Below are positions 10,303-24,017 of a DNA stretch of 64,000 nt, piece after piece. Source of the DNA: Galerina marginata (lineage: Eukaryota; Basidiomycota; Agaricomycetes; Agaricales; Galerinaceae). Under the pieces are notes generated by a model. That model saw only the letters and a program-made list of their open reading frames with translations, was not told the DNA's origin and did not search any database. The stretch is from contig JAECYW010000006.1 of the NCBI GenBank assembly GCA_023014335.1, forward strand, positions 3,534,001-3,598,000, given 5' to 3'. Within the stretch, counting starts at the first letter, position 1, and each line of letters opens with the position of its first letter. Made by a program: the position numbers and the translations under genes.

Positions 10303-12091
10303 TATGCATATGATTACGTGATCAAAGCTCAAAGAAAGGTCGAGAGCTTAGAGCTAAGAGCGCTTAGCGGCGAGACGGCTTGCGGTAGAAAATTTACAGA
10401 ATTACATAGGTACAGCAGATAAACCATAGACCGTGACGTAATATTAAATATACTAGTGGGAAGGCTATTATCCGTCAACTCTGAATTGTCTAAATGAAGC
10501 CGTCAAGGATAAATTGTCAATGATCAATGCTTTACAGGAAGTAAAGGATTACTCCCACACCAGTCAAGTTCGATAGAAGGGTTTTCGAAGGATTTTCTTG
10601 TTTTCAGAAGCCACTCTCGACAATAATGTATACAATAATAATACAACCCTTGACACTGGCACCTCTCCCTCCACATTCGCCTGGATTGCGAGGGCGAAGA
10701 CATTGAAGATAAAACATCGTCACCTAGGTATCAAGACGATCCAGTAAGTATTCACCGAGAAAGGAGACCAAAAAAGAACTTACCACAGGGGACGACAAGG
10801 TGGGACAGGCATGCGCCTTGGCGCGCTCAAGGCTCAAGCGACGACGCAATAGGCATTACCGATATTGCCACCGTTCTCTTCCTCGGTGGGGACTGGCTCG
10901 GGTGCAGGGTAGGTGAAAGAATCCATCGGTGATACGATGTGTTTGAGTGGTGGTTGCAGGGACGAAGGTGCGATCGAATTGATAAAGCTTACCTGAATTT
11001 CGCCCCGATTTTATACTCGAATACAAGGGAGGCCAGTGCGTGCTTGGGCCAGGCCGACGAGGCTGTTTCTGCAGACAATTAAGGATATCCGCCAGATATG
11101 CAGAAAGACAAAAGAGGCGGGAGACTCCGGCACGCGGATGTAAATTCAATCGAGGGCCCAAGCGCTGTAGTCTGGCCAACAATACCATTCAAGAAGGTTG
11201 CTTTGGCCACTGGCCTCAGGTTGTGAGCGCTTGGGATGATTCGCCAGCGCTTCACCCAATGTCGAAGCATATAGCGACGGCGTTGTGAAGAAGCCCAATT
11301 ACATATATTTTCCACTGTAAATCACCTACTGGCTCCGATACACAGAATGTATAGGCGGACATTCTAACAAGACGATCGAGAATGCGCAGGCGGATTGCCA
11401 AGTTAAGTAATACCCGCTATTATATGTCGGGGTGAATATTTGTGTTATGGAGAGCATAGCATTGGCTGTTACAGTTTGGAGACGCGTCAAGCGCGTCCCA
11501 GGACAAGCTGAGTTGGTCAGGTTTGTAGGTCCCAGTTTCATCGGGCCATCATAACCAAACACAACCAAGCAAACCAAAGTCCAATAAGGAAACTAATTCC
11601 TTTTCCGCCCTACGAATGTACCATACTACGATACCTTGACATGTAATAGGTGTCGACAATACGAAAAGCATTGAAGACCTTCATAAGCGAGAGTAATATG
11701 TATTAAGCCAATCCAGTAACATCATCAACGTCACTACAATTCCATCACACGACGTGGGGTCCAAGAAAAATGATAAGTAAAGAAAAGGCAAAAAGCAGAA
11801 CTAACGAGCGAGAGGTCGACAGCAGACGACAAAGTTTGTGGGGAGGGAGCGCGAGCGAGGTATTTTCCACAACATAAAAGTTCTGAAAAAGGAACAGATA
11901 AAGGGTTCAAAAAAGAGAGCGGGTATACTAAATCATACGAGAGGGGCGAAAGTGGGGATATGGGATATTGGAAACCGGCGATGGACCCCGCTGCAGGACT
12001 TGGGTCACCGCTGATCAAGAAATTGGTCTGAAGTTGGCGATACTCGCGTAACCAACGCAAAGTGACGCGTTAGGGATAAACGAGACGCCGC
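10303..12091. other. intergenic region, no supported gene
   Basis: Short open frames occur on both strands (for example 10856-11188 minus and 11040-11288 plus), but they overlap one another and show no domain, no splice logic and no protein-like pattern. The right end is the 3' flank of the septin gene. Confidence 0.4.
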
Positions 12092-13598
12092 TCATCGTCT
12101 GCCAGTGCCGGCACGGCCATAGCCAACTTGGAGGTTCTCCAGCTCCGCCTCGAGCTGCTTGATGGCGCTGTGGGCCATCTCCAAATCCTTGTTCAGACGG
12201 TCTCGTTCCGCGATCAACTAGAAGAGATCACGACATCAATGAAAAATTCAAAAAGTAGAGAAGAGGTGAAAATCCCACATGTTGTTCCCACTGCCTGAAC
12301 CTCGCCTCCTCCGACTTGACCTGCTCGGTGAACTTCTTCCTCAGCTGCTCTTCCTCCTCCTTGAACTTGGGGTTGTCCAGCTTCTTGACCTTGGGCTCGC
12401 CGAATTTGCGTGTCTCCATCTGTGTCTGCCTGTAGTTCTCGTAGTGGAGATCCTCGGACGTTGAGATGAGGTCGAGCATGTGCGTGCGGATGAGCAGCGA
12501 GCGAAGTTTCTTGAAGTCGCAGTGGCTCTCATTCTCAACTGATAAGAAATTATCAGACGAGAGTGGCGCTAGGAAAATGGAAACATACCTTCAGCAACAC
12601 CCCAGATATACTCACGACCTTTCACGACACGGCCATCAGGGGTCTTGACGTCCTCGGTCGAGCCAATGATCGAGAAAGGAATGGCGTCGATCAAGACACG
12701 GGCGTGTTCCGCGTTCTCGTCGTCCGCGTCCAGCGGGGGTGTGTAAATCCGGATTCCCTGCGCAGCAATGACTTCGCGCACCTATAAGATAGGCGAAAAG
12801 GAGGAGGAAGCAAAAAAGCTTGAGCTAAACCCTAAACTCCGATAAGAGATGCCACGTACCCGTTGCTTGAATGTGAAAAGGTCGTTTTGTGTCAGGGTGT
12901 CGGCCTTGGCGACGACTGGGATGAGATTGACACGGGTACCCAGACGCTTCATGATCTCAATATCCAGAGGCTTCAATCTAATGATATGTGTTCAGTCAAA
13001 TTGTCGATGGTCAAAAAGAGGTACGAACGTGTGCCCTGTCGGACGGATGAAGTAAAGGCAAGCGTGCACCCGCAAATCCGTCTTTTCGTGCCTCTGAGGC
13101 TGCTGCTCCTGACGCATGTACGCTTCGTGCTGGTCATCAATAAACTCGACAATTGGGAGCCATGAGTCCCGGTTGTTAACGTAGTCTCCGAACCCAGGGG
13201 TATCGATGACGGTGAGCTTGACCTTGAACTGACGCTCCTCAAGCTCGGCCTTGATAATCTCGACCTCAGTGAGCTTGTCCAACTGCTTATAGTGACGCTT
13301 GTTGTAGTTTTTAGGGGGTGACAGCTCAGTCGAGAAGAGCGTGTTGATCAAGGTGGTTTTGCCCAGTCCAGATTCACCTATCCCCACAATTTAGCCGCCC
13401 ATGCCTGTGCTTATTTCACTAATAAACTCACCAACAACCATAATGGTGAAGTGAGCACCACGTTTTGCGACAATCTTATGCCTCTGTCATCGTTTGACGC
13501 GTCAGTGACCTGGGAAATTGCGAGCTCAACGCTGAACAGACCTGGTTGGGGAGGTTGGCAATGCCGATACCGTCAAAGGAGGGCGTAGGGAGAGCCAT
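12092..13598 (-). CDS. CDC12: septin, Cdc12/AspC type
   Basis: A seven-exon gene encoding a filament-forming GTPase that assembles with other septins at the bud neck, septum or hyphal cortex. It starts [19 protein letters not shown], with a polybasic RHKIVAKRG before the G domain. P-loop GESGLGKTT spans the second intron. DTPGFGD is the G3 motif and AKAD the G4 motif. The septin-unique region includes [21 protein letters not shown]-terminal coiled coil with [20 protein letters not shown] ends in a short basic tail. The start NLPNQRHKIV and the RFRQWEQ coiled coil match yeast Cdc12 rather than Cdc3, Cdc10 or Cdc11. All six introns have GT-AG ends and preserve phase, so the gene looks functional. 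Confidence 0.95.
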
Positions 13599-13859
13599 GG
13601 CAGAGTTGGATGAAGGCTGGAAAGGGGGAGCAACGACGACGTTGACGAGCAAAATTCAAGCAAACCCAAAATCGTTTGAGAAAGGAACGTTGTTTGTCTC
13701 TGTTTGCTTCGTGGCGGTCAGGGTCCAGAATCATCAACCATCAAGTACATTTGCGAGTAATAATATTTTAACTACATCAGTATGTCCAAAAACTACGAAT
13801 AAAATATTGTTGGAGACTACACAACTACCTTCAGATAATGTGACTTTATACTGCTGATA

Positions 13860-15510
13860 TTATAGATCAACGTCCGAATCGATCTCAAAATCTGCGGTCG
13901 CTGGGTATTTTCGTAAAGATTCCTGTTGCCTCGCTTGCTGCAATGCTGAAAGGCATTCTTTACATTGTTCCCAGTACACCTTAACGTCACGAGGTTTTAC
14001 CGTGGTTTCACGAACATTACGAACATTTGGAAAGAGCGTGTCAATGCAGAGCGCGACGACGATGGGATTGGGCAAATGTTGCGTCTTCATATCAAGGCAG
14101 AGACGTCTCAATGGATGCGCAAGTAGAGGCACGTCTGCAACAGCAGGGGGATGGCTGCAGTCCAACTCCATGTGCAAGCGAATGAGGCGGGGCAAGCCTT
14201 TTGCGAGTAAGATTAAGGCGTCAAATCGGGGCTTCTCGGGGAGCAACGAACTGATCTTCAAGACTTGCAGGTTCGGCCACCAATCAACTATCATCTTCAC
14301 GTCCGCCACGGAGATTGTGTTCAGATATCCCATCCGAAATTTCGTCAACGGAAGGCGTTGCAGTCCCGAAAACGTTGAAATCGAAGTCCCATGTTTTGAG
14401 TTGCCAGAATATAATACACCGGCCCCGAAGTCGAGCGAGCGGATGACAAAACCAGTTGATTGGACGAGGTATTTCGAGAAGTCAGGGAACACGTCTACAC
14501 TTGTTTTTTTATCGTTCCAGTTGGAGGACATCACAAGTTCTTCGAGGCGCGGAAATTTTGCCACACGAAACAGATTTGTGATCTCTGCCAATGATATTCT
14601 ACTGCCAACCTTGATGCTCGTCAAAGCTGGGAAGCATAATGCATCGGGAGGCCATTCCGAGGACACTGGAAAGTTGATGATGCCATATAAATGCAGGCAG
14701 GAAAGCGTCCTGTATGCTGAGAAGGCCTGGAAAAAGTCAGGATTGATGGACGTAACGATCGACTGCCTGTTGAACAATGCAAGATACTTGAGCTGCGGCA
14801 TTCGACAAATGGCGTCCAGGTTCTGCCGTTGGATGCTAGTATATAGCCCAAGACAAACGAGGCTGGGCGTTGCTTGTCCCATTAAATTGAGGAATGCGTT
14901 AACCTGTAGCGTTGGTCCATGTCTTCCGAAGGGTTCGGCTACGCAAAATGCTCGCAGACAGGGGCACATCAAAAATAGAAGGAGTTCCGTTTCGCGGTCG
15001 CAACGAAGATACCGCAGCGAGGGCAGAATATAGTTGCGACCCAAGGAATGCGACAGTTGAATATAAGCCGACAGCGCGACGTGTACGCGTCTAATATCTG
15101 GGAGGTGGAAAAACTTGATTCTCCGGGAATATGCCTCAAACTTCAAACAGTCTTCCTTAGAGATTTGGCCGGAAATTGTGTATGTCTGGATAGTATTAGA
15201 TGTCGCATCCGAGAGGCATTTCATGTAGACAAACCTCGTCAGGCAAGTCATCGTCTAGCTTAAAGCTTGGAAGCAGAGAAAGGAGGGGTCGTAAGTCGTC
15301 CATCGCCCACCACAGGGCATCGAGAGCGGGTCCCACGAATGAGCGGCATGTCAAAGCAGCGCTAAGTAACGTCGCTCTGGTCGGTTTATCTGGTATGGGC
15401 AGGAGTTTTGGGTCTATTGAATCGATGAACGACCGCTTCATGTCGAATTCGGGGAGCAGGTTGTCAAAAATTTGGTGGAGAATCTCTTCTACCTGAAGCA
15501 CGCGCTCCAT
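13860..15510 (-). CDS. F-box-like / leucine-rich repeat protein
   Basis: Two exons. Exon 1 (15510 to about 15237) begins MERVLQVEEILHQIFDNLLP, an F-box-like helix, followed by ALTCRSFVGPALDALWWAMD, the typical second half of the basidiomycete F-box. A 50-base intron follows DLPDE, and exon 2 resumes TYTISGQISKEDCLKF. The remainder is about 430 residues of irregular leucine-rich repeats ending in an acidic tail (EIDSDVDL). Such proteins are thought to be substrate receptors of SCF ubiquitin ligases through Skp1. The family is highly expanded in Agaricomycetes, and two relatives lie at 16310 and 31893. Substrate unknown. Confidence 0.8.
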
Positions 15511-16309
15511 GACAAGCCTGTCTGGTTTGAGTTAGCGAACATAACATGGGCCGACTGATAATTGAAATCCTTACTCTCAGGCTGCGAGAAGTTCAACAAG
15601 AATCAAGGACAAAGTAAATACAGAGACGTTGAACTCGCGTCCGCATTCGCGTTACACTTCGGCGGTTATGCTGCAGTTTTCGTCGACTTTGAATTCAAAG
15701 TTGTAGGTCGACTTGAAGTTGAGCATCAAGATCACGATGCGATCAAATTGTCATGAACATGAACTCACGTGCCGCAGAGACCGTTGACGGTGGTCGAATA
15801 TTCTTTTTAATTTATTAAAACCTCTGAATAGAGAATCCCGGAAATTCACAGATACCCATCTAAATCCCCAGGATGTAGTGGTGGGTCATATTCAAATGCT
15901 TCTCAGACAGATACTCAACGTCACTATGTAATTTTTTGCAACTCGAATCCCGCAAGAGATATGGCATCATCTCAAAAAAGTTAGGGGACTTTGAAGCAAG
16001 AGAATGAGGAGCATTTTAGTTTTAAAAGATGTGGAAGTCAGCACCTTAAAAATGTATCCAATGAAGTCGTATTCAACAAATGATGTCTATCCTGCAGTGT
16101 AAAGACCGACACTGAAACATAGAGCCCAAGAAAGTAAAACCCACTGGCAGTACGCACTATAGTCCAATGCTTGGCATAATATACTGCAGAGAAGCGCCTG
16201 ATGGTGCCGTCATTCTGCTATTGATTGGATTCCGAAATACGCCTTCGAACATCTATCAAGGCAGACTGTTTTAACGAAGAACAAGGGATAAATATCATTC
16301 CCAAAACAA
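15511..16309. other. intergenic region, no supported gene
   Basis: No domain, RNA gene or clear repeat was seen. The open frame at 15562-15756 shows no protein-like pattern. It presumably holds the promoter of the F-box gene at 13860 and the 3' flank of the one at 16310. Confidence 0.35.
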
Positions 16310-18017
16310 TCAAATTAAACAGTCACCCACATCCGAATGGTAACCAGTTAACTAAAGTAAAACCAACGTTGGGCAAGTGATCAAGAAAATAAATGGTAAT
16401 AATATGACCAGTAGCACTCACGAGTCGTTTCATTTGATCCTCCCTGGCGGTGCGTAAAGACACGAGAATGGCCGGGACAATTCTCTCGAGACCGGAACCG
16501 TCTGTGTGGTCATTGAGATAATTTGATAGCTTGCATCTAGATATGTAAGGAAACATTCTATCAAGCAATTGTGCGAAGTAGGCAGGCTGGGACCCAGAGC
16601 TAGAAAGAGTCGAGAGAGAGATATTTTGTAGTCGATGTGTCAGGACAGGAATATCTTCCATTGAAGGAAGAACTCGATCCCGAACGTGTATACCAATGTG
16701 GAGAGTGTGAAGTTCAGGAAGCTTCTGTGCGATGAGAACGACTGTGTCAAATCCGATATCCCATTTCTTGGCCGGGATGATCAGTTCCCTGAGCCGGGGC
16801 GAATTTTCGGCCAGAGACACAAAATCTTCCTGAGAAACTTTGAAGAATAGAGCCTCTGATATGTGGAGTTCTGTGAGTTGTAACTTGAACAATGAGGGTA
16901 CGTCCGATGTCGATATTCTCTTGTAAGAACCTGGAACGTCAATATACAGGGAATTAAAGGCTGGTGTTGTATTCTCCTGCAAGGCCTTGAAAAAACCTTT
17001 CCAATCGAAAAAATCTGATGGGCCACCAGCCATGCTCGCATTGATACGCAGCCTGAGGTTTCGAAGTGCGGTAAATTTACCCATCTTGAGGAAGCTGCTC
17101 ACTTGAAAGGTGGTGGACCTTGGAGTAAGAATATCCAGATGCACGAGTGAAGGGGAAAAATCAGAAATTTCTGGAGACTCGGACATGTTCGGCAAGTCGA
17201 TCACGAGTGTCCCTTCGATGAGCAAATGTGTGAGCTTCTGTAAAGTTCCAAGTTTCATGAGGAAGTCCATCGAAAGAATGTGGTCAGATTCCCAGTAAGT
17301 CGCCCCGCTAAAATAGAGCCATTTGAGATTCTTCATCCCCGTGATGCAGTGTAGAACGTCATTGGGAAGCGCAAGCCTTTCACCAACCTCGAGGTGTTGC
17401 AGGTTTGGTGAATTTCCAGAAATGGTACTGAGAACGATCCAGGGATTGTGCTTAGCTATAGAAGGGTCGCCCCGGGTAATGCGGAAAGCGATGAGAGAGG
17501 GGGGAAGGAACTGGAAAAGTTCGGGATGGCCACCATCCGAGGACAGGTATCGAAGGTGAGGTAGCATTGGCTCGTAATTTCGCGCTCGCATGACCTGAAG
17601 ATAAGTGGCAGGTAGGATTTCATCAGCGAACAAAGAGGCTTGCACGTAGAGATGGACGCGCTTTGCGTAACGATTGAAGGAAAGCAGATCGATTTCAGGA
17701 GGTGACTGATAAACCAACTAAGCCGAAATGAGGGCAAAATCCAAGAAAAATGTTTCAAAAAGACGTACGTAACCAATTTTATCCGCCATCTTAAAACCAG
17801 GAAGGAGTTTAAACAAAGGTACCAAGTTATCCATCGACCACCATAACTTATCCAAAGCCGGATCCGAAAACGCTCGACACGTCAAAGCAAGGCTAACCAA
17901 AGTTTTCTTCACGGTACTCTCTGGAACACACCAGTTGAGGAATCCATGACCTAAGACTGGGAATAGATGTTCGCATATCTCCCGAATAATATCTTGGTTT
18001 AGAAAGACGCGAGGCAT
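16310..18017 (-). CDS. F-box-like / leucine-rich repeat protein
   Basis: Three exons. The F-box exon (18017 to about 17766) has NQDIIREICEHLFPVLG and LALTCRAFSDPALDKLWWSM. The middle exon begins LVYQSPPEIDLLSFNRYAKR and holds the LRR-like region. A short final exon is joined after EDQMKRL and ends LTGYHSDVGDCLI. Ignoring the last intron would give a different, hydrophobic tail, but the related gene at 31893 shows the same intron position and a similar SDV end, which supports the splice. Probable SCF substrate receptor, substrate unknown. It is clearly closer to the 31893 gene than to its neighbour at 13860. Confidence 0.8.
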
Positions 18018-18508
18018 GGGATTTGAGGTTGCGTGACTGAGGCTTGTTTAGTAGGTCGTTGGCAACACAAAATTGTACCGAATACATACGAAGAGTGCAC
18101 TTTGGTGTAAGTAGCTTTAACGGGCTTGGGTTGAGAGTTTCATGTAAGGCCAACTTGTCCTAAGGGTATCTTCAAAGAATACCAATGAGTGATCAACATA
18201 TCCAACTTAGGACTACTAAGGATCCAACTTTCAGAGCATATTTGTAGCTTACTTTTCGTCAAAGCTCCTTAGAGGTGGATGGAAGACCTAACAGGTGCTT
18301 TCGGCAGAGGAAGTTCGAAAATCATTTACGGCATAATCATGAAAAGGAGCGAAGGTCATGTGCCACATAACGCCATGTACAAACTGGAAGCTTAAAACTT
18401 CCAAAAACTCAATTATTTAAGTATTGAAACGACACAACGATTGAATCTGCACACGACCACATCGGGGTATACACGAGCAAAAGGACCTATTATAATGTAC
18501 GCAAACAT
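18018..18508. other. intergenic region
   Basis: It lies between the start of the F-box gene and the 3' end of the membrane-protein gene. No coding region, RNA gene or repeat was recognised. Confidence 0.35.
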
Positions 18509-20662
18509 CTATTTTTCCAATCCATATCCTGAATAAATTTCGTTGTTGACGCGCGACACGAGCATGTCAGATTGAGTACCGACTATGGGCATGCCATTAA
18601 TGACAGGTTTGAGGTGAGGCTCCGGCCCATTCTCCCAGACGAGAACAGTGTCTGTAGGCGGCTTCCCGGCAAAAGGAGTGACTATAGTCGGGGCAAGGCC
18701 TCCATACATGTCTTTCAAGCGCCCGGTCTCTCGAATGTGGCGAATTCCAGAAGTTACGAGCATGGTGAACAACCAGCACAGGACGAACACCGCGGCTAAA
18801 ACGAGAGGTAGGAATGCTGCCGCATATCGATAGTTATAGCATGTCGCGAGCTGTCCGCCGGTGCTAACGACTGTCAACGCTTGGCTACCTCTAGCAGCCC
18901 ATCCGTTGTATCCCACACTAGCAAGGAGAAATGACGCCCCGACTGCGCCTCCCAACTGCGTGACTTTAGCGGAAGAAAAATTGGTGGCACTGAAATAATT
19001 CGGGTCGATGATTCCAAGGGTTGCGTCCCCCAACGAGTTTATGCCGGTCATGCTATCTCCAACGCGAGAAAAAGCCAGGCCTATGACACCGGCGCCATGG
19101 GAGAAGGAAGCCGACGATGCCCCACCGAAGCTGAATTCTTGGTAGATGTAGTGATTCAATGGCCCAGCAGGATTATCCGACAACGTGTATCGATAGATAG
19201 GATCGTAGTTGCCCCAAGTAGTATCTCCAGGTGATGGTTTATCTTGGATAACTTCAAAATAGTCGGCCTGGACAAAATTGAGGTCGCTCGGAAGGCGGGT
19301 GATGTTAAGGGTTAAGAGACCACTCGCATCCGCTTCTATTCTCGCTGACGCCATATTGACTTGTGTTGTGGTGGCGCAGACCATTTCTGCATGTCCTCGA
19401 ATGGGAGATTGGCCCGCGAAGAACGATCCCCGCAGTTGATAGATGACGCACTGAGCAGGGGGTTTGTTAGTGGGAGAGCTGACGTTCAGCAGCTGGTTGA
19501 TCTCCTGCGTGCAATTACCCAGGATATATCTTGTGAGATCGGATGCCGAAAAAGTACTATTGCCAGTGCTAGGCGGGAAGAAGGAAGAGACCACGGTCTG
19601 CCATGAAAATTGGCCATATGAACCATTGATGCTTCGGTAGTATCCGTTGATATCGAGGTCGGAGGTGTTGAAGATTGGGAGCATGATATCTCGGACAGCG
19701 TGCGCGGTCTTGGTTAATGGCGCCTTGAGAATATCGGGTCCAGTATACTTCGGGTTGTAAATCTTGTCGGGAGCAAAAAAGTCTTTCCCCTCAGCGAACA
19801 GGCTTGTGGGATCGATTTCGCCTAGAGTGCCTAGAGGGAGACACCCCATATCGGCCTCCAAGATTAAAGTCTTCGGGATATCCACCCGTTGCTGGTTGGT
19901 TAGCTGAGGGACGTTTGTAATCATCCTTACGCCGGTGTCATGAGGGAAAACTGCAATTCCTCCTTGAATCTTCGGAGTCGTAACGGGTTCACCATCCGCG
20001 CCGACGAAATACGAATTGACGTCTAATTGATTGGTGGTGGTGTCATTATCGTGAGCGAGATTTTTAGCCATGAGGATATCGCTATCGGTAGAGTTGAGGA
20101 CACGGAAGCCAGAAGGGTCCCCATAGGTAGAATTTTGCCACGCAGAGCAGATCCTCTCGGTGACGTTCACGCTGATGACGACTGGCTGCGCTGCTTCACA
20201 TCTGTACGATTTAATGGAGTGCGGATCGGTGCCGTTGATCATGTTCGCTGAGATTAGGGCGAGTGCGTCGCTATCCGTTTTGACGGATGCCGGGAAGTCC
20301 TGGTAGGTTGAACCGGCGACGGTGCAGGAATGGAATCCAATGAAGCCGATGTCGCTTAGACTCACGAAGAGCCCGTAGCATAGTGATAGTGCGAGCGCGA
20401 TGGCCAGTCGAGAGGAAGGAATGGGGTCTCGGCTCCTTCGAAAAACCCGCCTAGTGATCCACTTGAGGGAGGTTATCGTGGTTGTTGATTTGCCGACAAC
20501 GCGATTGAGGACGTCGTGGGTCTCAAGAGGAGCGACACGAGGAGCGTTTCCGAGGATGATGAGGCCGATGAGAAATAGGCCACCATACGAAAGGATTTGA
20601 ATGACAACACGCAAAATGAAAGTGATTTGACCTGTGGTCAATTTATTGGATATTACGAGCAT
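18509..20662 (-). CDS. large hypothetical membrane glycoprotein
   Basis: A single uninterrupted frame of 717 codons. Hydrophobic segments lie at about residues 14-38, 86-108 and 617-636. The roughly 500 residues between the second and third are soluble in character, with many N-glycosylation sequons (for example NGT, NVT, NST, NTS, NIT) and several cysteines. That suggests a large lumenal or extracellular domain and a cytosolic tail of about 80 residues. The layout is common among uncharacterised Agaricomycete proteins. No enzymatic motif was recognised. An AG acceptor sits right before the start (GTGTAG then GATATG), so a 5'-UTR intron is likely; upstream frames contain stops, supporting this ATG. 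Confidence 0.75.
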   Translation of the reverse strand: MLVISNKLTTGQITFILRVVIQILSYGGLFLIGLIILGNAPRVAPLETHDVLNRVVGKSTTTITSLKWITRRVFRRSRDPIPSSRLAIALALSLCYGLFVSLSDIGFIGFHSCTVAGSTYQDFPASVKTDSDALALISANMINGTDPHSIKSYRCEAAQPVVISVNVTERICSAWQNSTYGDPSGFRVLNSTDSDILMAKNLAHDNDTTTNQLDVNSYFVGADGEPVTTPKIQGGIAVFPHDTGVRMITNVPQLTNQQRVDIPKTLILEADMGCLPLGTLGEIDPTSLFAEGKDFFAPDKIYNPKYTGPDILKAPLTKTAHAVRDIMLPIFNTSDLDINGYYRSINGSYGQFSWQTVVSSFFPPSTGNSTFSASDLTRYILGNCTQEINQLLNVSSPTNKPPAQCVIYQLRGSFFAGQSPIRGHAEMVCATTTQVNMASARIEADASGLLTLNITRLPSDLNFVQADYFEVIQDKPSPGDTTWGNYDPIYRYTLSDNPAGPLNHYIYQEFSFGGASSASFSHGAGVIGLAFSRVGDSMTGINSLGDATLGIIDPNYFSATNFSSAKVTQLGGAVGASFLLASVGYNGWAARGSQALTVVSTGGQLATCYNYRYAAAFLPLVLAAVFVLCWLFTMLVTSGIRHIRETGRLKDMYGGLAPTIVTPFAGKPPTDTVLVWENGPEPHLKPVINGMPIVGTQSDMLVSRVNNEIYSGYGLEK

Positions 20663-21619
20663 ATCCTACACCAAAAGAAAAGCTTCAGTGTCTGAGGCTT
20701 AGGTGAAAAAAAATAGGGGACTGACATGTAACGGCCTTCAACAGAGAGCGGGAGCTGGGATTTCGAAAACGAGAACGCAAAGTGTCATGGGTCTTTTGAA
20801 AGGGTTATTTGATTTCTACCACCTCAAAAAGTACAAAGTTTGTCCTGAGCCGTACTAGCTCCGTTGATGAAAATCGATGAGAACTTCATTTGGAAACTAA
20901 TTCAAATCGGTGTGTTGAGATAAAGTGAGCGCCGTTGCTCCACAACTGAATTGCAGTGCCGATAGCCATCGTTTGTTCCACGCCGAATGGGATCCTAAAA
21001 GTCTTGCAAGAATTGGTCAATAGTGGTCGCTTATTCGAACATCGCTTAAGCACTTCAACATATTGCAGATCTAGAGGCTAAATTCCAGCAAATCGTCGTG
21101 GCTGTGGTTCCAGAGGTCGAAGGGTCAATGTATAGGAGCGTCGGTGTATAGGAGATTACTCGAGAGGTGTCGTGAGGTGGTGCCAGGTGGCTAGCCAAGC
21201 CTTTCCCGATTAATTTTCATGGAAGGTGCAAGGAAGGTGTGGCGAAGCTCTCAACATGGCTCTGACTTGCGGGCCGGTCATTTCTCGGTACCCGTGTGGC
21301 AGACTTATCGCTACCGAGTGTGGCGCGCGTTGCTCGGGTTTCAACCTTTCCTTCGTTTCATGAAACCGCCCTACACAACTCAGTCAGATTGTTGTCACCA
21401 GCTAGGAGTTGACATGGGAATTCCTCTACAAGTCACAATACACCTTGGGTCGCATTCGAGGCAGCAGACCATCGGATTGGACAAGTGGGTCGGACTTGAG
21501 CAAAGGCATTCTGAGGGAGCAAGAAAGTTACACTATAATACAATGATCCCAGAGCGGCGAGGATCTGTGGTAGGGCTATATAACAAACTCAGAGCATGGT
21601 TAACCGTATTACCGAGAGT
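20663..21619. other. intergenic region
   Basis: It contains the 5' flank, including a probable 5'-UTR intron, of the membrane-protein gene and the 3' flank of the transporter. The 134-codon frame at 21219-21623 has no domain and is not supported as a gene. Confidence 0.35.

Positions 21620-24017
<2,398 letters not shown>

Noticed and set aside
14002..15033. Long plus-strand frame of 343 codons
   Set aside because: Antisense shadow of the F-box/LRR exon.
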